Assembly: GCA_015680685.1 (NCBI GenBank)
Contig: MNCI01022092.1
Coordinates: 300,776-354,311 of the forward strand
Direction of reading: 5' to 3'
Source: Gnetum montanum
Lineage: Eukaryota; Streptophyta; Gnetopsida; Gnetales; Gnetaceae
Length of the DNA stretch: 53,536 nucleotides
Below, in pieces: positions 12,110 through 22,744 of this stretch. The translations under genes were made by a program, and so were the position numbers. Numbering within the stretch: the stretch's first letter is position 1; every line of letters begins with the position of its first letter. The notes below the pieces were generated by a model, which worked only from the letters and a program-made list of their open reading frames with translations, was not told the DNA's origin and made no database searches.

Positions 12110-14382
12110 TNAAGTCTATGGAGCTCTTGCTAAAAAAATGGAGACTTTAAAAAGAACCTTAAAATTAAAAGGGTGAAAAATTAGTATAAATGCAAGACAT
12201 ATCAACATGTCAACCATATATATAGAACTAAGATAGAACATAGGTAAGAACATAATAGTTTCTAACCATATCTAATAGGTCAAATATTTAATCATTATTT
12301 ACATGTAATAAGTTATGAGTTTGAATTATGCTTGTGGCATTGTTATGCTTGTACTTAAATTCTACGTAAATTGTGTGGAAGTATCATGTAATTATATATC
12401 TTAAGAAGGTATGTAACCCTATTATTTCATATTGTCTTATAAAAAGGACAAAGGATATTACATTTACATTTTTATTACTTAACCTTTTAAAATTAAGTTC
12501 TACAAGATAACATATGTTTACTTATGGTCTAAAAACATGTAAACATTCTTAACAATGCATGGTTGAAAGATTTATGTCCTGAATTTGAACTTCTATACAC
12601 ATGTGGTTACAAAAATTGGGGATTTTATGTTAGACTTCATGCATAGATAACTACATTATCAATAGATGTGAAAATGTTATTTTAGTAATTATGCATGCAA
12701 GTACATAATTCTCTAAGAATAAGACAATGATCAATGTTTGAATTCAATTACAATACACAGAGCAATTCGAGCTCCACGCTATTTGAACTTATTTTTAAAA
12801 TACTGAAATTAAATTAAAAGAAGTTCAAAGCATAACCCTAGACAGGAGGGTGAGAGAGAAAACATTTACAACTTTGTTAAGTACTGCATTTAAGCTTGTC
12901 AGAATATTAGTTAGTTGATACCTTTGGCAAAACTTGAGCCTAAAATAATAGTCATACGAGGAAGTTTGGGATGCCAAAGTTCATCATAAGTTGACGCATC
13001 AAAGACTGTATCATGAATCTAAGACCATTAAATAGTATGCTCTTGTGCTCCTCTCCTCAACTTAAAATTAGCATCATTTCTTTTATTTTTCTTAACAAAT
13101 GACATCAATCATGATATGCAGCAGGATTTCCTTAGGAGTTGACCAAAACTAAAATCATGAATGTTCAAGGATGACCAACTCAGCCACATGGTCTCATATA
13201 TAATAATGATGAAAAAAAAGTCATAACCTCCTATGTCAGCGCAGTTTATCATTATTTGCCATGTTTTGCATGGCCATTCACATCTACCTATAATAAATAA
13301 ATAAAAATATGAATTTGCATAAGGGGAGCCTTTACAAAAATTTGAGATCATAGTAAATTTATTTTAAATAAAAAGTTTGCTTCTAAAAAATTTTGAAAAA
13401 AAATTGAGAAGCTTTAAAAAAAATCAATGGAAAGAAATTGTAGGGCCTTGAGAAAGCAAATCTACCCTGAAAGAATTAAAAACCCTTTAAAAGAAATTGA
13501 CCATGTACCTTAAACCTTAGTTTTCTATTGTGTGCTATCACATTAATATTTACAAAATTGTTCTTGAAATGTATAATCCAACGATCAAAACAATCCCAAC
13601 ACTGCTCAGGAGAAAAAATTACCAAAAGGGTGAAAGTAGTAAGAAGAGATTGGATAGGTTTAACTCCTTCCAGGGTTCAATTTTAACCATAGTTTTGGTT
13701 TTCTTCTTAACATTAAGAATTTCTCTAAAGGAAGTAAAAATGAATAAAATGGTGTGCATTTTCATTAACCATGTGTTACATTTGTAATCTATGTCTATAA
13801 TGAACTCACAAGTATAATGATTAAAAACCATGACATGTGATTATACCTTCGGTAAGGAAGAGCATACAATTTCCTTAGCATGCATTTATTGCTATTGCCA
13901 ATGCATGTATGCTCATGCCCATGATGTCGAACATATATGCATAATGGAAAAATTTGTGGAAAAAATTATTTCTTTTTACAAAAAGCAAAAAGTAAAAAGT
14001 CAAAATACTTGAACTTTGGAAATTCCAAACTTAAACTTGGAACCTTTATTTTACTATTTTCAAATCCACACTTTTCTACTCACCTTGGTTGTCACCACAC
14101 TCAATTTTATGTTACTTGAATATGTATTCATGGGTCCCACCATTGCCTACAAGCAAGTAAACATGATAGATTATGGCAATCAAATATACATATGCTAGCA
14201 GTGTTGTAATAAATACATACTAAGAAAGTTTTTATGCTCTTCCCTTTAGTAAAAGTGGGTCTTGAAAGTTAACTTTAGGAAAATTACATTTGAGTTCTCA
14301 AACGAATGCATCATAAGTCATGCCATAATCTTTCAAATCTAGCCATGAATTTGTAGGGCAACCTCAATAGTTTTTCTCTCTA

Positions 14383-14454
14383 TGATGAACAGTGAAGTAA
14401 AACATCCAACCATACGAGATATGAGTGTTCACATGTAGCCTAGTCAAATTCCAT
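14383..14454 (-). repeat. Element C 3' LTR, first part (before the B insertion)
   Basis: TGATGAACAGTGAAGTAAAA aligns with the start of the other C LTR at 30077, and CATCCAACCATACGAGATAT is shared by both. The match breaks exactly at 14454/14455, where element B begins, and resumes at 21682. Confidence 0.85.
14450..14454. repeat. Target-site duplication of element B (left copy)
   Basis: TCCAT at 14450-14454 is repeated at 21682-21686 directly after B. The uninterrupted C LTR at 30077-30988 has this pentamer once, in AAATTCCATGGACAAGG. Confidence 0.93.
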
Positions 14455-15483
14455 TGATGAGATGTGATATCCACAAGCCGCGATATCACGACCACCACGA
14501 TATCGCATCCCATGCAATATCGAGTCCTTCCCTGCGATATCGCGTACGCGATATCGCGGTCCGCCGTCAAATCTATAAATAAGAGGTGGCACTCCCCTCA
14601 TTTCCCATCCTGGTTAGAAGTAGCGAAGCTCTGGCAGTTTGATCACTCCAGAGTTAGATTAATTTCCCATGTGCCCGCAATAGGAGTCCTAGAGTGAACG
14701 ACTCTTTATTCGAGCAGCTTTGTACCTAAACACAAGTTGTGTACAGCAATAAAGATGAACTTGATTGGATAAACCTTGCAGTACATGGATAGGTTTTATT
14801 ACATGTTATTTATTACCTGTTGTTAGTGCGTACGAGTATGACTTGATTACAAGCATCTACGGATGTGTACGGATAGTCAAGGAATCAGTTGCTCGTCGCA
14901 ACGCAGTATGAGTACGACTTGATTACGAGCATTGAGACTACTTGGTAACCCAGTAGTGTATTCCAGGATCATCGCATTTAAGCTAGAACATGGGATAAGT
15001 ATGACTTGGCTACGAGCACCTACGGGTGTGTACGGGTAGTCAAGGAATTGGCTACTTATCACACTTAGGCTAGTTAGGTGCCTCAGTACGACCACTTTGA
15101 GCACATGCGTTACGTGTGGTGATCCCAGTAACGATTAGCGTTTGGTAGCCACAGTTGCATTGGTTCAGGGTGTGTACAGTAAGTGGGAATGGATGCTGAT
15201 GCTAGTTAATTTAGACTTAGGTCCTTAGTTAGAGTTAGTTAGCTTTCTCAACCCTTCACCTCATAGCATAGGAGATAAACCTGAAAAGACCAAAAAAATC
15301 ATATACCTCGAACTTGCTTAACCATACACTGTGACAACAACAAGTAAGTCTGGGAAGACAACGAATGATTAACCCCAAGTGTTCCATGGGGCGTTTAGGC
15401 ATTTAGTCTACGGAGTTCAACCAAATCGCATGTGCTACGCTTGTTTCATATGGTTGAGTGTAGGGGTACCTCGCCACTCATCA
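14455..15483 (+). repeat. Element B 5' LTR
   Basis: 1029 bp, TGATGAGATG ... CACTCATCA. The GATATC cluster is at 14466-14555 and the TATA box TATAAATA at 14574-14581. Compared with the 3' LTR it lacks about 68 bp near 14960, where the 3' copy reads from CTACGCTTGG to CAGCTGCTC (about 21113-21172). That is a deletion inside the internal repeat array. Confidence 0.93.
14466..14581 (+). promoter_or_regulatory. LTR promoter: GATATC palindrome cluster plus TATA box (element B 5' LTR)
   Basis: GATATC occurs at 14466, 14482, 14499, 14536 and 14550, with AATATC at 14516. Positions 14534-14557 form a 24-bp perfect palindrome made of two GCGATATCGC arms around GTAC. TATAAATA follows at 14574. A cluster just upstream of TATA recurs in every LTR family in this window, which suggests a promoter element. 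The bound factor is unknown. Confidence 0.7.
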
Positions 15484-15484
15484 T

Positions 15485-15502
15485 TGGCGCCGTTGCGGGG
15501 GA
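15485..15502 (+). other. Element B primer-binding site (tRNA-Asp)
   Basis: TGGCGCCGTTGCGGGGGA, 17 of 18 matches to the complement of the plant tRNA-Asp 3' end. One base separates it from the LTR end. Confidence 0.92.
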
Positions 15503-15626
15503 CTAAGTGTCTGTGCGCTGAATAGAACATAAGGGAGATCACTCACATCGTTGTGAGCCTTAACAAACCTTCAGGTTAATCAACATAAAAAATTATCTAA
15601 CGGTGAAATTAGCACACCGGTTAAAA

Positions 15627-17560
15627 ATGCCTTCTTCTCACAAGAGCAACTCACCACCTAAGGACCATACTAGAGATAGCTGGCAAGATAAAAAACATAA
15701 CCAAAATTAGCCAAGTCCTAAACAATATAAGATGACATATACTCATCCTGATGAGTATATTCCAGACTTTACTTTTATTCTCCCTTAAGACGAACAACTG
15801 CGGTGGAGAGATTTGCAAGGTAACATTGTGTTACCCCCAGATCGATCAATCTCTCGTATGCTTTTCCGTGCCTTAGTACAGATTGGCATGCAAGAACATT
15901 ACGCTGAATATGTTGCAGAAGATTTTGACATGAGGGATTATTATCCCACAGATGCCCAACATATGCGAGACTTAAGGTAGGAGTGTCAACATACTTTTCT
16001 GAAGGGCAAAGCCCCGCACGTCCTTAGCGAAATAGGAGACGAGGAACCCTTTATCATGGGTTCTTTAGCAAAGGATGTTCCCCCTCCTAACGATGGTGAG
16101 GAGGATGAGTATCAAAACCTAAGATCAACGATACATATCGCTAGTTTTGATGCCCATGAACACCAGTTGTTCATAGAGGGAACAACCACTCACGCTAAGG
16201 ACGAGCACTTTGATCATCACCACGATCGAGGCCGTAGCAGCCAAAGAGAAGGCAAGAAACATATTCATGGCAATGGTTCCCCTTCTTCTTCCCCTTCTTC
16301 ACATCACTCACCCTCTCCTTCCCCATCTAGGCACAGCCACCATGAACATAAAGGTGAGGATAAAAGTAAAAGAGACGAAAGACCTCAACGGGAAAGTCGA
16401 GAGAGAGGACAAGGGTAAGGACATAGGGAGAGTAGGGAATCATGTAGACATCATAGGCGTCATGACAAAGACAATCATGATGAGCCCCTACTCGCAACCC
16501 AAAGTATTCTTGACATAACAGAGACAGTTAGGATTCCCACAAGGCATTTAAAGGATAGTCAGATCAAGCGATTAGACATGAACAATATCCCACGATTTGA
16601 AGGGGGATACAATGCTGATCCGCAAAATTATTTACAGGCATTCCACGATGCCTATGCCTTGTAGAATATAGATAGTGAGTGGTAGAAACTTAAGTTATTC
16701 CCAAGGACACTCACTAAGGAAGCAGAGAGCTGGTACCGGTCCTTAGAACCGGAAACCATCAGGAGGTGGAGTACAATGCTAGAACTATTTAACGAAAAGT
16801 ATCAAACGTACTCCAGAGTGTCCAATTTGCGTAAGAAGATCCAAGGCTGGAAGTAAGGTCATCACAAACCCTTGGATGCTGCCATGGCCCGCTATTACAC
16901 ATTGTTACATCGTTGCCTGGGCCATGGGTACGCACAGCGGGATCAACTGCGCCACATCGTGGATGGGCTAAGGCATGAAATGAGATGAACCCTTGGGACT
17001 TATGCTCAAGGGAGGCTATCACAACTTAGATCCCATGAAGTGAAAATCTTGTTGGAGCAAGTAGCAAATGAAGAAGGTGAGCTACGCAAAAGGGAAAGTG
17101 CAGAGGAGTACAACCATGATCTCTCCCTTCGAAAAAAGGGAGTGAAATTTTGGGATGAAGAGGACGATTCATCAATCGAAGAGTTGGTGAACTGGAAAAC
17201 CTTGCTGATCTAAAAATTAACAACAGAAATAGCAGCTAAGGTAGACGATGTATGCAGTTCCTTAGACTCTAAGATTGAAACCTTCTTAAAAATTGTAGAA
17301 GAGTCTAAGGTAGAGCAAAGTAGTGACAAAGGTAAGAAAAATTGGAGAGATTTAAGCCCTGCACATAACAAGGGATGATAGTGGATGTGAGGTCTACTAC
17401 TATGACCATCCTAAGGGATGTTGTCCTATTATCTCACATCTATAGGAGTCTATCGTGTATGCACTTAATCCAAGACTCAACCAACAGTAAACACCCCGAA
17501 GGTTACCTTATCCACAAGGTAATCGAAGGCAGTTCCACCAACCACTAACATATTATCCAA
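15627..17560 (+). pseudogene. Element B gag
   Basis: Starts MPSSHKS at 15627 and follows the A and F gag in order: RWRDLQGNIVLPP (near 15800), a Ser/His-rich low-complexity stretch, RFEGGYNADPQ (near 16600), KLKLFPRTLTKEAESWY, EKYQTYSRVSNL (near 16800), then HNKG. Near 17370 about 50 bp are missing relative to A, just before the cysteine cluster, which reads GCEVYYYDHPKGCC with the second Cys changed to Tyr. Many in-frame stops are present (near 15708, 15787, 15978, 16416, 16664, 16684, 16854, 16986 and 17212), mostly CAA, CGA or TGG changed to stops. Confidence 0.9.
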
Positions 17561-17599
17561 GTGAAACTCTGCCTCATCCCATCGGATAGCATCAGCAAT

Positions 17600-18680
17600 G
17601 GCAATACCCACAGTCATGGGGGATGTCATCGCCGAAACAACAGTACCCTTACCGGTAGCCTGACCCTTATGGATATTATGTGCAGCAACTAATTTCTCCA
17701 AGTGACTCTATGGGTCACGCAACCCCCAACCATCACTACCAAGCTTGGGAGTACTTCAGAAAGACTCCTTCTCCTCTGAGAGACACTCCATACCTGCACC
17801 ATCCTCCTAATCCTTCCGCACCTCTTACACCTCAAGTAGTTCTCGTAACACCTCCTGCTCCAACAATGCAAGGGGAACTGCCTCCTCAACCGTAGCAACG
17901 TCACGTTGCGAGAGCTGTAAATATCCAACCTGCTTCTGGTTCTGACAACTATAAAAAGAGAAGACCTTACTTTAGAACCAAAAGCCCAGACAAACTCTTA
18001 CAACAACAAGCGCTTGAGGCCATGTACTTGCCTCCACCATCTAACACTTTGGACCACCCTTTAGTCCAACGGGGCGTAACACATACGGTTATGTTAACGC
18101 ATACCATAACTGACTGGATCAAGGTAGGTCATCTTCCCATAAAACTAACTGACCCTGGGAGCCCCTTAATCTATTTACAGATCACCGAAAATGAACCACA
18201 TAGGGCTCTTCTTGACTCGGGTTCCGGAGTCAACTTAATTTCACGAAAGATGTATCATGCCTGGAACCTGCCCCAACTTAAGAAGAGCAACATTCAACTA
18301 TAGCTGGCAGACCAGTCCATCACCATTCCCTTGGGATTGGTGGAGGACGTCATTACCACTATGTGTGGTTGGTCTTATCTAGCTAATTTTCTGGTAATCG
18401 AAGTGAACAACAATGAACGGGACTTCCCAATTATAATGGGAAGGGCATGGCTAAGCACAGTAGATGCATGCCTTAGGATCTGCGATCTTTCCTTGGAAAT
18501 CTCTAAGGTAAACATATGTGAAAAGATCGAGCAGAGGAAAGTTCCATGCATCACATACAGTGATTCATCAGGTGATGACATGGAGGGATGCACATCTCCT
18601 CCATGCAGTAGGTGTGCCCTTGAAACTTTGCAACAAAAATGCCTGTATGTAGCAACCACACAAGAAGTAGTAGACACCCC
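17600..18680 (+). pseudogene. Element B proline-rich linker and aspartic protease, cut by gap
   Basis: A proline-rich linker (17640-17895) is followed by the retropepsin. The active site LLDSGSGVNLIS is intact near 18210-18245, ADQSITIPLG follows, and FPIIMGRAWL lies near 18425-18455. Stops occur at about 17896 and 18301. The cysteine pair region PPCSRCALE (near 18600) is the equivalent of A's ACDRCARD. The frame runs into the N gap at 18681. Confidence 0.88.
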
Positions 18681-18765
18681 NNNNNNNNNNNNNNNNNNNN
18701 NNNNNNNNNNNNNNNNNNNNNNNNNNNNNNNNNNNNNNNNNNNNNNNNNNNNNNNNNNNNNNNNN
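18681..18765. other. Assembly gap (85 N) in place of pol
   Basis: Left of the gap is the protease-RT spacer; right of it is the start of the 3' noncoding region. In A these points are about 3.1 kb apart. The 85-base length is probably nominal. Confidence 0.9.
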
Positions 18766-20596
18766 TTGTTTTACAAATTTCTTTAACTTTTCTAAGTTTT
18801 TGTTTTACAACATCGTTATACTTTTCCATTTTTTGTGTGAGTGTGTGTGTGTATCCACCATGTAAGTTTGTCCCATAATAAGTGTTTGGAATGATGGTAT
18901 GAACTGTTTTCATATTGATTGCTAATGTTTGTTTTTTACCTTTCAGTCACAATGCTGATACTAAGGTATGTTTCTCTTGATATGGTAGGCAATGAGATCG
19001 CTTCATCCATCCATCCACCAGTTTCTATGGTCTCTCTCGGCTTGGAAATGTACCGTTCCCTTCTAATAAGAACTTTAACGAATCGGTGACTGGGTATTTC
19101 TCAAACTAAGGAAGGACTCAAGGATTGCAAAGGGTGTGACTTCAAGGGAATTTGATGCTTTTTTGTTGGTCATTCTCTTGGGTGCTTGGATGTTTTCTTC
19201 TTGAGTTTTCTTACAGTTCCGATGTTACCCAATTATCGAAACCTGAGACAATAAAAATAAGAAGTCTTTGCATGGTGTGGTTCTCACGCGTAAAAACATA
19301 AAAGATAAAAAAAACAAAAAAAAACTAAGTGAGAATTCAAAGCACACCCCTTAGACGAATAAATTTGGGCTACAAACACTGGTTATGGAACCGAAAGTGT
19401 TCCCTCTAACTTAGGCCCTCCTCGCTTCCCATTCTCTCCTTTGTTTCGTCAGAATGATGGTGGCTCTTTGGAGCTGCATCCTTGTTATCCAAGTGGATGG
19501 TTTAACCAAATGCATTGATGCGAAGTCACTGGAAGTGGTTGGTTTGAAGCCGGAGTTGGAATGCGACTTGCCACGTCACATTAATCATAAAACACACAAG
19601 GGGCTGTACACCACCTTGTTTTTGAGATTCCATTCCATTCTCTTCTCTCCTCTCCATCCTTCTCTCCATTGTTCACCTCATTGCCGATTGTATCGTTAGT
19701 GTATATATTTTGGTTGATGCATTGTTTTCTTTTCGGTAAATTCTTGCGGTTAAGACTTTAACTCTTGTTCCAAACGACATTCCCAGAGCCTACGGACTCT
19801 TTGAATGTGGGTATGTCAGGGCATTAAGGGCATGAGCCTGCTTTGGGGAGGACCCACTGACATTCCTTTTTGGAGCATTAGTTAACTTCTTTCCCTTAAC
19901 ATTTTGCACTTAATTATTATTTTGTTCATTACCATCTTGACATCCATTTCATTGATGTTTTCAGTTGTCCCTTTTTATATATCTTTCTTATTCCTTTTTC
20001 TTTTTCCATTCTAACGCTACCGGAGGTTCACGATTAATCATGGGGGTACAGGGCCCACTTTTTTTATTTTCTCCTAGCTTCTATACCTTCAATAGTCATC
20101 AGTAACATCTTTCCAAGTCCATATCAGCCATACCACAACCTAGCCAATGAACCTACACTGAAGCAAGGTATTAATTACTTAATGATTCAATTAACCTTGC
20201 TAATATATGATTGTGTTGTGTGTGCAGATGGTGATCATGCAAACAACGGATTGGATCTGGAGCTAGAGCAAAACACTTGGAATGGAGTAGCGCTGAAGCA
20301 GCTATGTAAGGAGCACGATCGATGGCTTGCTTATGGATGGACAACGAAAAGCACAATCTTGGCGTTGGCAGCAGCAAAACTTCTTTCTATCTCTCTCTTT
20401 CTTTCTCTCAAGCTACCAACAAAGGCCTGCTTTCATTGTAATAAGGTGTTCACCCTTGTTGTCATGAACACCAGTTTTTTCAAGTCTTGTAATAATGATC
20501 CGTTCACATGTCATCCCATTAGTTCCATTCCCCTCAATAATTCCATACCTTCCAGATATTATTGTAAGGAACTCGAGGACGAGTTTTCATTCAGTC
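18766..20596 (+). other. Element B 3' noncoding region with intron-like interval
   Basis: Colinear with A (2070 down to 237) in reverse. It includes TTTGCATGGTGTGGTTCTCA near 19265 and CCTGCTTTGGGGAGGACCCA near 19840. At 20168-20227 a 60-bp interval has a good donor (AAG|GTATTA) and acceptor (TTGTGTGTGCAG|ATGG), both kept in A and F. An open frame at 20182-20724 includes a hydrophobic stretch (ILALAAAKLLSISLFLSL) but runs on into the LTR and is not kept in frame in A. I do not call a protein. Confidence 0.65.
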
Positions 20597-20605
20597 ATGG
20601 GGGTA
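20597..20605 (+). other. Element B polypurine tract
   Basis: CATGGGGGTA-type tract directly before the LTR start TGATGAGATGCG; it matches the tracts of A, C and E. Confidence 0.75.
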
Positions 20606-21681
20606 TGATGAGATGCGATATGCACAAGCCGCGATATCGCGTACACGATATCGCGGCTGCCACGATATCGCGTTGTTCCCTGCGATATCATGTATGCGAT
20701 ATCAGCTGCCAAATCTATAAATAAGAGGTGACACTCCCCTCATTTCCCATCCTGGTTAGAAGTAGTGAAGCTCTGGCAGTTTGATCACTCCAGAGTTAGA
20801 TTAATTTCCTATGTGCCCGCAGTAGGAGTCCTAGAGTGAACGGCTCTTTATTCGAGCAGCTTTGTACCTGAACACAAGTTGTGTACAGAAATAAAAATGA
20901 ACTTGATTGGATAAACCTTGTAGTACATGGATAGGTTTTATTACATGTTATTTATTACCTGTTGTTAGTGCATATGAGTATGACTTGATTACGAGCATCT
21001 ATGGATGTGTACGGATAGTTAAGGAATCGGTTGCTCGTCGCAACGCGGTATGAGTATGACTTGATTATGAGCATTGAGACTACTTGGTAACCCAATAGTG
21101 TATTCTAAGATCTACGCTTGGTAATCCCAGTGGTAGTCCCAGTGTGTACGGCTAATCAAGGAATCAGCTGCTCATCGCATTTAGGCTAGAAAGTGGGATA
21201 AGTACGACTTGGCTACGAGCACCTACAAGTGTGTATGGCTAGTCAAGGAATCAACTACTTATCACACTTAGGCTAGTTAGGTGCCTCAGTACGACCACTT
21301 CGAGCACGTGCATTATGTGTGGTGATCCCAATAATGATTAGCGTTCGGTAGCCACAGTTGCATCGGTTCAGGGTGTGTACGGTAAGTGGGAATGGATGCT
21401 GATGCTAGTTAATTTAGACTTAGGTACTTGGTTAGAGTTAGTTAGCTTTCTCAACCCTTCACCTCATAGCATAGGAGATAAACCTGAAAAGACCAAAAAA
21501 TCATATACCTCGAACTTTCTTAACCATACACCGTGACAACAACAAGTCTAGGAAGACAACGAATGATTAACCCCAAGTCTTCCATGGGGCGTTTAGGCAT
21601 TTAGTATGCGGAGTTCGATCGGATCGCACGTGCTACGCTTGTTTCGTATGGTTGAATGTAGGGGTACCTCGCCACTCATCA
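20606..21681 (+). repeat. Element B 3' LTR
   Basis: 1076 bp, TGATGAGATGCG ... CACTCATCA. The palindrome cluster is at 20614-20704 and TATAAATA at 20716-20723. Positions 20960-21290 hold three diverged internal repeats of roughly 80-140 bp, each with TA(C/T)GACTTG..TACGAGCA followed by GTCAAGGAATC-type cores. TCCAT follows at 21682. Confidence 0.93.
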
Positions 21682-22518
21682 TCCATGGACAAGGTAATGT
21701 AATTATGTTAGTAATTAGTTTAAGTTCGCAATCATTATCTTCCCATGTGAGCTAGTAAAATCCATGTGCATAGTTTAACTCATGATGAGATGTATGATGT
21801 GTTGATGTTGTAGGGCCATGTTACTCCTAGTGAACATAAGGTAAATGAAGTGGTTTCTAAATCTAAGGGTAAACAAATCTACTTTAGCTCAGTGCAATGG
21901 ACATCTATTCCTAATTTTCCATACACATCTTGAACTCATGTAATCGTTACTAGGATTACCAAGTATTACACTACTGGGTGAACCAAGTGATAATACTATT
22001 GGGTTAACAAATGATCACACCTAATGCTCAGAATTAGTCATATCCATTCCACTTAACAACAAAAAGAATAAAGTTCATGTGAAAGTAAACAGTAACTAAA
22101 AAAGTAGTAATTAGTAAGCTAAGTAAAAACAGTAAACATTATGCTAAGTAAACAATAAATAAATCCAAGTGATTCTACAATGATGCAAAGTAATCTTGAT
22201 CTTTATTTCCAATCAAGAAACATGTCCAATTACATTCCACTTGAATAAAGACTCTATTCAATCAATTAACATCATATTGCAGGCATACACTCCTAAATGT
22301 TAAGTGCTAAAATCAAGAAAACAAACTTATAAAAATTTCCTAAGTTGGAATGAAACTATTTCTAGACCATACGCCTAAGTGTCATATTTATAGGTATGCA
22401 CCTGTCCGCGATATTAGGCATCTGACATCATAGCTTATGCCTCGATATCAAGGATTTGATATCGTGGCTCCGATATCAGATGTTTGATATTGTAGTCTTG
22501 CAAAACTTTGATTTATCA
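21682..22518 (-). repeat. Element C 3' LTR, remainder (after the B insertion)
   Basis: Resumes the C LTR with TCCATGGACAAGGTAATGTA, aligned to 30151 onwards. The GATATC cluster is at 22408-22491 and the minus-strand TATA box at 22386-22393. It ends TTTATCA at 22518 next to the polypurine tract. Confidence 0.88.
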
Positions 22519-22527
22519 TACCCCCAC
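22519..22527 (-). other. Element C polypurine tract
   Basis: Minus strand GTGGGGGTA directly before the LTR. Next to it, CTCATCCTCGAG corresponds to the conserved CTCGTCCTCGAG beside the A tract. Confidence 0.75.
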
Positions 22528-22600
22528 AATTGACTAAAAACTCATCCTCGAGCTAAAACAAAATGAGGATGGAGTCCCTTACAAAATTATGAGGTAGATT

Positions 22601-22654
22601 TACATGACACTAACTACTATATACATGACACTAACTACTATATACATGACTCTT
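22601..22654. repeat. 21-bp tandem repeat, about 2.5 copies
   Basis: Units beginning TACATGACACTAACTACTAT start at 22601, 22622 and 22643 (the last incomplete). They lie between ORF X and the C polypurine tract. Confidence 0.85.
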
Positions 22655-22744
22655 AGATGCGGCAGTGGAGTTTACAAAAATTGATACATTTCATGACATG
22701 ACAACTTTAATAAAAATAAAAATTTGATGAAGCTTTATGTAGCC

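Larger units (their letters stand above)
9387..14382. other. AT-rich intergenic DNA, no gene recognised
   Basis: About 5 kb of AT-rich sequence. I find only an RTE-type LINE remnant (10992-11126), a TA microsatellite (10917-10941) and the inverted repeat at 11969-12109. Open frames of 60-85 codons here have no recognisable motif or codon structure, and I do not call them genes. Confidence 0.6.
14455..21681 (+). mobile_element. Element B: Athila-type LTR retrotransposon nested in the LTR of element C, pol lost to an N gap
   Basis: 5' LTR 14455-15483, primer site 15485-15502, gag from 15627, protease to 18680, N gap 18681-18765, 3' noncoding 18766-20596, polypurine tract, 3' LTR 20606-21681. 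The 5-bp duplication TCCAT flanks it. It belongs to the same family as A and F (LTR, gag and 3' region closely alike). The gap is nominally 85 bases, but in A the corresponding interval (about 5215 to 2070) is about 3.1 kb and holds RT, RNase H and integrase. Either the pol is unassembled or B is a pol-less derivative. Confidence 0.93.

Noticed and set aside
16789-17223. Minus-strand frames across gag of B
   Set aside because: Shadows of the plus-strand gag reading frame.
20182-20724. 180-codon frame in B resembling an env-like ORF
   Set aside because: It reads through the intron-like interval and on into the LTR. The frame is not kept in A or F, and no signal peptide or env motif is seen.
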